From: JAQVCM01 sp040403095
GTDB lineage: Bacteria > Bacteroidota > Bacteroidia > Flavobacteriales_D > Crocinitomicaceae
NCBI GenBank assembly: GCA_040403095.1
Contig: JBBALI010000013.1
Location: 1-64,000 of the forward strand
Direction: 5' to 3'
DNA: 64,000 bases
The position numbers and the translations under genes are program-made. The first letter of the stretch is position 1; each line of letters begins with the position of its first letter. Below the pieces are notes generated by a model. That model saw only the letters and a program-made list of their open reading frames with translations. It was not told the origin of the DNA and did no database searches. Shown here one piece after another: positions 52,405 through 61,400 of the stretch.

Positions 52405-55400
52405 TTAATTTACAACTACTCTAACTGGATTAATCTTACCATTAACCGTTTTCAAGTGGATGATGTATGTTCCTAATTGAAGATCTAATCCTTCGAAAGT
52501 AAATTGATTTTTACCTTCTAGGATATTTGTTGATCTTTCATTGATTAGTTTTCCTGTCAAATCAGTGATTTGAATTTGCGCATCGCTGATATTTTCGGCA
52601 CTTGAAATCTCAACAGTGAAGTTTCCTTTTGTTGGATTTGGGAAAACAATCATGCTGTTTTCATTTTCAGCACAAGAAACACTTGTTGGTCCGTAAATTT
52701 TTACAATACCATCCAAATCAACTTGTTTCATTCTGTAGTATGAAATCCCTGAAATTGGGTCAAAATCGTTTACTAAATAATTTAATTCGCTACTTGAATT
52801 TCCAGCGGCATCTACTTCAGCAACTATTTCCCAGATAGCCAAATCTCTACTTCTTTCCACGATGAAGCTTTGTGAGTTTTGTTCTGTTGCAGTTGACCAT
52901 TTTACTACAATTTCCTCCTTGTCGCAATTTGCTGTAAAACTTGTGAGCTGAACTGGTAGTGGTGTAGCATTTTCAGAATTCATTAACCAGAATTCAGAGA
53001 ATCCAGGAATACTGAATTCAAGAAATGAAGAACCTGCTATTGTTTCAATAAATCCATTGGCAATAGAAATCGTTCCATTAGCCAGTTGAGGAATGTACAA
53101 ATTGCTTGTTGCGTAGCTCGTACTATCTGCAGGATTGCAATTGTCTTGCCAGCTACCATTTTCATTTAATCCATTGTATTTACTCAAATTGATATCTGCA
53201 ATTGAGAAAACATCGTCATTTGGATTGACAGCTGTTGTAGCTGATTTTGCAATCAACGCTGTTACTTCCGCATTTGTAATTGGAAGGCGGATTGTCGCTG
53301 GAAGATTATTGGTTGGATTGATGTACCAACTTCTTCCCAACACAGCTGTTTGGAAAGTTGTTGCAGCTGGATCAGCACAAGCTGTTGTAACTTGCGCATC
53401 TGCATTTACAAAAGAATTTGCTGTTACAGATCCAAAATCAGCTGTTGGTGAAGTTCCTTTGATAGAAACAACCAATTTCCCTGCACTTGTATAGAAGTGA
53501 GTCCAGTTTGATCCTTTAACCACACAAGTTGCATTATCAGTAGGTGACAAGGCAGCGGTTGGCACTGGAAGCGTTAAAACGGTATTTCCAGTCAATGTTC
53601 CTACTGGACAAGCCAAAGCGTCAACAATGTTGGTTACCGAATAAGTGGTTGTAGCAGTTGGAACAACAGTAGATGACCAAGGTCCACTTCCTGTTCCAGT
53701 AACTGTTCCAGAAGGACTCAAAGTCATCGTCCAAGCACCAGATGCAGTAATGTTCCCTGTCAAAGGAAAATTATTCCCAATACAAAGATTCGCTGAACTA
53801 GAAGTAATCGTTGCCGTTGGTTTTGGATTGACTACCACGGTTATAGGTGTGGATGTCGTTGTACATCCAAAGTAATCTGCTGTTGCTGTATAAGTGTATG
53901 AACCTGGTGTGGAAGGTTTAGAATATACTGTTCCAAGATTTGTATTTACATAAGGTGTAGTTGCTCCTGCATTTGTAAACAAACCTGTAACGTTTGTTGT
54001 CCATGTAATTGCAGCGCTCACTGCTGTAGTAATGTACATAACTGGTTTGTTAGCACTGACAGCACCTCCTGTTGTTAGGTTACATTGATTGTTCCCTCCT
54101 CCAGATGTTGTCATATTTACGGATGGAGTATAAACATCAACTGTTGTTGCCGTTCCACCTGCACCTTGATGACAAATATTCACCAAAATGTTTGAGGTTC
54201 CGTCCCAAGCAAATGGTGTGGAAAATGTGAATGAATTGACACCAAGAACTGGTAAAATATTTGTCCCGGAATAAACGGTTGTAAACGTTGGTGTTTGATA
54301 CGTTGAAGTCAATGCAGTTAAGGCTGTATTGGCCATACTAATGGTGTAATTCGCCATTGTTCCTGCACCAGCAGTCGTTACATTAAATCCGAGTGAATTT
54401 AGATTTACAGCACCACTGATACCCACCGCGTTTAATTCTGCAGCAGTAATCAAATACTGAACTCTCGATTGATTTGGTGCGTTAACCGCTTGTCTGAATG
54501 GAGTATTTGCTGCAACCGAAGAGGCTGTGGCAGTTCCTAGCACATAAGCTGGGTTTGCAACCGTTGAAGCTGTCAAAGTGTTGACTGAATTTTCACAGGT
54601 TGTTGCCGCTGTTGGAGTAATAGTGAATGCATTTGGATTTGGATTAACTGTTGCTATAACTGGTATACGAGGACTATTACAACTTGATACCGCTACAATA
54701 CTGTAAAACCAGTAATATGCACCAGAAGAAGATCCAGACCAACCATTTGTGACACTAAAATTACTAGATGAAAAAGGAAAAGAACCTCCTGTTATATCTC
54801 TACGAAAATTAGCAGCACCCGTATAAGCTTTCATAATCAGTCTATACCCTGTACCAGCAGGTACTGCAAGATTTAATGAAACAACATTTGGAATTGTCAT
54901 CCCTGCGTTACCTGTAACTGCAATAGGCGAAGTTACTGCAATTTCAGTTCCTGAGGAATTTTGAACTGATATAGTTACTGTACCGTTAGCATCAGGATAA
55001 ATAGTAGTGGAAAGCAATGTTGTTGAAATAGACGTATTAAATAAAACTCCCCAGTTCGTTGTAGCAAAACCAGTAGCATCAGCAGGAGTAAGTCTTCCAA
55101 ATGTTTCAGTTCCTGCACCAGCTATTGATGCATTAACATAATAAGTTGATGTTGCAGTCAAACTTGGAGTAGTGAAGCTTGTACCTGTTCCAAGTACTGT
55201 GGTGCTCGAAGCGGTAGCATACCAATTCAAGGTCGTTCCTGCTGAACCAACTGCACCCAATGTAACAGGACCTGAAACACAAACAGTATCAGGAGTTGTA
55301 CTTGTAACTGTTGGATTATTTAAAGCCACTGTAACTACCGTTGCAGTTGCAGAGGAAGAATTGCAACTCACTAAAGCCTGATAAAATGTAGTTGCTGTGA

Positions 55401-58400
55401 TTGCAGCACCGGGAGTATAAGTCGTTGCTCCTGAACCAACATTTGTCCAAGGACCGGAATTACTGGTTGTTGATTCTTGCCACTGAATAGCACCGCCTGA
55501 GGAACCTGCTAAAGTTAAAGTTGGAGCACCGCCCGTAACACAATAACTTACCGTACTTGAAGCAATTGTACCAGCAACTGGTGCCGCAACTGTTCTAGTA
55601 ACTGCAGGTGAAAGTGCATTGTTTGCAGGAACTCCATCTCCTGTTAGCACTGTAACCGCATTGAATGTGTAAACACCTAAGGTATTCATATTCAAAGTAG
55701 TGCTCATATTCACATTTTGTGTAGCACCAGCGGCTAAAGTACCGGAAGTCAAAGTTACAGACAAAGTTTGAGTCACAGCGCCTGTAACATTCACGTTTAC
55801 AGTAACATTATCTACACTGAAATCAATTGTATTTCCAGATAAATTTTGAATAGTAACTGTAACTGTCTCAGCATTTGAAAAACATTGTGTTGAAGCTGCA
55901 GGAGATACCAAAGCAGTAACAGCCATATCCAATGGTGGAACAAAAAATTCATCTGCACCGATATCTGGTTTTGTTGTAGCGCCAGGACATCCGCCACCAG
56001 GACAACGAACATCTCCATCAATGTCATCAGAAATTCCAGTACCCAATGACCCTGCATTATCCAACGTTAAGTTGGTTCCTGTTACTAAATGTAGATCAGT
56101 TGCAGAAATAAAATTAGGGATAACGCTCAATGAATTGGCATTGCTTCCAAAACCAGTAACAATATCGCTTAATGCAACTCTATCTGAACTTATGAAACCA
56201 AGAACACCTTGTGTACCGCCAATAAAATAATCATTATTATCAATCGAAGTGAAAGCAGTATTCGCTGATGCTGAATATATACTATATGTCTTAGCTGCTG
56301 CTGCTCCTGAATTTTGAAGATTGGTGAATAAAATATTATTTTGAAGATTAATCCCAGTAATTGTTGTAGTTGATAAGAATAACGCCGCAGATAAAGTCCC
56401 ACTTGCTGAACCAGCAAAAGTTCCTGAGTTCAAAGCTACTGAATTGTGATAGATATTTACTCCACCAGTAGTTCCACTTAAACGAATACCAACTATTAAA
56501 TCTGAACTTGTAGCTCCATTCCATCCACTTCCTCGCATCCCAGCAATCATGTTATTGGTAATTGAAATGTTACTTGTTGCACTTACCACATTAATATCAA
56601 TCCCTTTTCCGCCATATCCACCTGTAGTGGCTCCAACAACGTTTGTAATGATGTTTTTATCGATAGTTAGAGCGGATACAGTTACCGCTGTACCAACATC
56701 GCCTACTCTAATTCCCCATGCATTTACTCCTGTTGAAGTACTGTTAGTGATTGTATTATTTCTAATTATTAAATTATTAGATCCTGTACCAACATTTAAT
56801 CCGTATGCAAAAGATGAAGTTGCAGAAATACCATTTATCGTATTTGAAGAAATAGTGGTATTGGTAACATTAGTTGATAAATTAATCCCTGTAGCAGATG
56901 TTGCGCCTTTGATATTTGAAATCGTATTACTAGTAATACTTGAACTATTCAAATTCGATCCAAATAATCCAACAAAACCAATTGTTGTTGCATCTGTCGC
57001 ATTGCCAATCACATTTTGAGTAATTGTTGTGTTGTTTTGACCTCCAGTCGCACCAACTACTGCAATACCATATTGTGCTGACGACAAGACATTGTTTTGA
57101 ATCGTCAAATTCGTATTTGGTGTGGCACCTGCAGTACCGACTGTTGGACCTGAGGAAATAATTCCTCCAAACGTCGTTAACGGTGCATTTCCATTTACAA
57201 TTGTATTTTTTACTACATTGTTTGTCGCTCCATCTGCGGGACTTGCAACACTTGTAATCCAAACTACTGCACTTGAGGTACCTGTGTTTGTATTTGTGAT
57301 CGTTAAATTTCTTGTCGTACCACCGCTATTACTACCATCAATGATGATGTTATCAGCACCATTCAATCTGATTAGCGTTGCGGCGTTGGAACCTGAAATT
57401 GCTGCTGTTACGCCTGTAGCAGGTCTAATTGTCAATGTATTCGTAGATGAACTTCCTACCAATTGATTGATTGCAATTGGGAAGGTTTCACTTCCTGAAT
57501 AAGTTGCATCAGTTAAACTAAACACAGTTGGTCCGCACAAACCATTTGTGTTTGCTGATGCCACAGCAGCTGTCAAAGTTGCGAAGTTTCCACTTACACC
57601 AACTGTATAAGTTCCTGAAAGACCAGTTTGGAAAGTAGGTGTCGTAAATTGATCATTGGCTGCATTTGCATCCGTGTTGCCATTTGGCAATGACGTGGAT
57701 GCTACTAATACATAGTTCGTTGCACCAACAAAAGGAAAAGTACCCAATGTTACAATACCAGTAGCTCCTGACGCAATGTTTTGAGCTGTAAAGTTTACTG
57801 TACCCTGAGAAGCACCATTCACACTCCAGGTAACACTGAAAGTATTTAAAGTTGCTGCTCCAAAGTTTTGAACAGTTGCTTGAACCGTTTGTGTTCCAGG
57901 ACAAAAACTTGCACTTCCAAATGAAATAACACCTGCATCGTCTTGTGGTGGGTTAAACTCATCTGCTCCCATGTCAGGATTGGCTGTTGCGCCTGGACAA
58001 CCTCCGCCTGGACAACGCACATCTCCATCAATGTCATCTGTTATACCAGTACCTGTAGCTCCTGTGTTGTTTAAACTTGGATTTGTACCTGCAACTAAGT
58101 GTAAATCTGATGCGGAAATAAAATTAGGTGCAGAACTTACAGAGTTTGCATTTCCACCAAAACCTGTTTGAATATCTGTAAGAGCTGCTCTATTTGAACC
58201 TATAAAACCTAAATTAGGTGCAGTTCCAACCCAATAATCATTATTGTTTATATTTGTAAATGAAGTATTTGGTGCAGTACTATATATTGCAAAACGATTA
58301 GTTCCCAGTGTCTGAGTGTTTGAAAAAATATTATTTCTAATGTCTAATGTTCCTGTTATAGTAGAAACAATATTTAATGCAGCAGGGTTACCACTCACTG

Positions 58401-61400
58401 TCTGATTTGTGGCCAGAGAAACTGTATTGTGGTAAATTTTATAACCACCACCTAAATCCGCTACCATTCCATATCCATTATCTGCTGTTCCTGCTGATGT
58501 TACGTAACCATACGAAGCAATATCATAAATAAAATTGTTTGATACTGTTAAACCTGACGTTGCGCTTGATGAGTTTAACCAAATACCGTTACTTCCATAA
58601 CCAGTTGTATTTGTATTTTTAATGTCAGAAATACGGTTGTTTTTAATAATAGAATTAGACTGAGCTAAACCACAAGCGATTCCTGAAGCGGTACCAGTAG
58701 TTGAAGTGACAACACCATTAATTATGTTATTACTAATAACGGCACCATTTTGATTGAAAAAAGCAATTCCACGTAAGCCCAGTTTGTCGGCAACTACACT
58801 AGTAGAACCTAGCGTATTGCCATTAATCAATAAGCCTCCATCCATTGTTGCAGTACCTCTAGCATAAATACCAATCTGAAGTTTAGTAATTAAATTATTT
58901 ACGATAGTTAAATTGGTACCTGATGATTGAGCATCTGAGCCGATTGTCGCTCCTCCTGATATGATTCCATAACCAGTAGTAGTACTAGAGTTTCCAGTAA
59001 TAATACAATTCTTAATAGTTACATTTAACGTGCCGTCAGTGACTGATGTACTTGCCAACCAAAAAATTGAAGCAGTTCCAGTGTTGGTATTTATAACTGA
59101 TAAATTTCGTGTTGTTCCACCACTATTACTTCCATCAATTGTTACAAAATCTGCACCATTGAGTTTGACAATTGCTGACGCATTAGATCCAGTAATTATT
59201 GCATTTACTCCTGTTGCTGGTTGGATCGTCAAAGTATTCGTAGATGAACTTCCTTGCAATTGATTGACTGTGATTGGAAAAGTTTCACTTCCTGAATAAG
59301 TCGCATCAGTTAAACTAAACACCGTTGGACCGCACAAACCATTTGTATTTGCAGCAGCTACAGCAGCTGTCAAAGTTGGATAGTTTCCACTTGCACCAAC
59401 TGTATAAGTTCCTGAAAGACCAGTTTGAAAAGTTGGTGAAGTGAATTGATCATTCGCTGCATTTGCATCCGTGTTGCCATTTGGCAATGAAGTGGATGCT
59501 ACTAATACATAGTTCGTTGCGCCAACAAAGTTGAATGTACCCAAAGTAACTACTGCCGTTGCACTTGAAGCAATGTTTTGAGCTGTAAAGTTGACTGTAC
59601 CTTGGGAAACACCATTCATAGTCCAAGTAACACTGAAAGTATTCAACGTTGCTGCTCCAAAGTTTTGAACAGTTGCTTGAACCGTTTGTGTTCCAGGACA
59701 AAAACTTGCACTTCCAAATGAAATCACACCTGCATCATCTTGTGGTGGAGAAAATTCATCTGCACCCATGTCTGGATTGGCTGTTGCGCCAGGGCAACCT
59801 CCACCAGGACAACGTACATCTCCATCAATGTCATCTGCTATTCCAGTACCTGTAACTCCTGTGTTGTTTAAACTTGGATTTGAACCAATTACTAAATGTA
59901 AATCCGAGGCAGAGGTGAAGCTTGGTGCAACATTTACTGAATTGGTATTTCCCCCAAAACCAGCTTGCATTCCTGCAATGTTTGTTCTATCGCTAGTTAA
60001 AAAACCTAGAACAGCTGAAGCAGCATTGAATGTATTTGAAACGAAATAATCGTTGTAATCTATTGCTGTGAAAGCAGTGTTAGCAGCAACTGAATAAATA
60101 GCATAATTTTTTTGTCCAGTATTCGTACCTACCTGTGTATTTGAGAAAATATTATTTCTTACATTCAACGCAGAAGCACCTGAACCGACATATAGTGCCG
60201 TCGTAATAGCTGTCGTCGAAGCAGCTCCCATACTTCCAGACATGGCTATTGTATTGTGATAAATATTGATTCCACCACAAGTAGTCGATAATGTTGCTGA
60301 ATTACCTACCGTTCCGATTGCGATACCCATTGAGGATGAGTTACCAAAATTACTCCAATTCGAACCATTTACTCCACTAATCATATTATTGGAGATGGTA
60401 ATATTACTTGCAGCAGAACCCGTCCCTAATGTAATACCTCGACCACCATAACCTCCAGTAGCGGTTGCTAAAATTCTTGTTATGTTATTTTTTGAAACTA
60501 TTGTTCCTGAAACACCTGTTTCAAGAGAGATTCCAACAGGCGCAGTACCTCCAGATGTTTGAATGTCGAGCGTATTACTTGTTATTGAAGAACTTAAGGT
60601 ATTAGTTATTTGCATACCATAAACAGTCAATGAAATCGAATTCACGACAATGCTATTTCCTGTTACAAGCAAATTATCTACTCCTCCCGCACTTGTTGCT
60701 GCCGTTCCATTGACATATATTCCAATATTAGCAACAGAAAATGCGTTGTTTTGAATGGTAATATTGTCGTTATCTGCTCCTGCTGTTGGAATTGTTGAAC
60801 CTCCCAAATGTATACCATAACTATTATTTAATCCTGTATTACCAGTTGAAATCAAACAGTTTTTAATGGTATTGTTTGTTGCACCTTGCCCCGTTCCTAA
60901 TGAAATTAAAGCAATTGCTGTCGCTGAAGTTGAGGTATTGGAATTGGTGATTGTTAAACTACGATCAGTACCAAAACTTTGGCTTCCGTCAATAATTACA
61001 TTATCAGCACCATTTAATTTAATTAATGCTGCCCCGGTACATGTACCTGAAATTGTTCTGGTAGTTCCCGTTGGTTTGATGGTTAATGTGTAAGTTGCAC
61101 CACAAGCGTAAGCGATCTGGTTTAATGAAGTTAAGCCAGTTTCTGCAGTTAAGTTTGCGTTGATATTGACAATCGTATTGCCACTCAAAGATGAGTTATT
61201 TATCGCCTCAAACAAACCACCTGCCAAAGTAATAGATGGATAATCAGCAGGGATATTGATTGTTGTAGGTAATGAAGTTAAAATATTAAAACTGTTAATT
61301 GTTCCTCCAATCGCAAAAGCACCTGAAGTTAGGGCAACGGAAGCGGGCGCTGCCGCAAATGTACCGCTATTTAGACCAACATTTGGTGTAGTTGCATTGT

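Noticed and set aside
56549..57019. 156-codon plus-strand frame within the giant gene
   Set aside because: The Val/Ile/Pro-rich translation is a mirror of the repetitive Asn/Thr-rich beta-helix codons on the coding strand, and similar open frames recur at each repeat.
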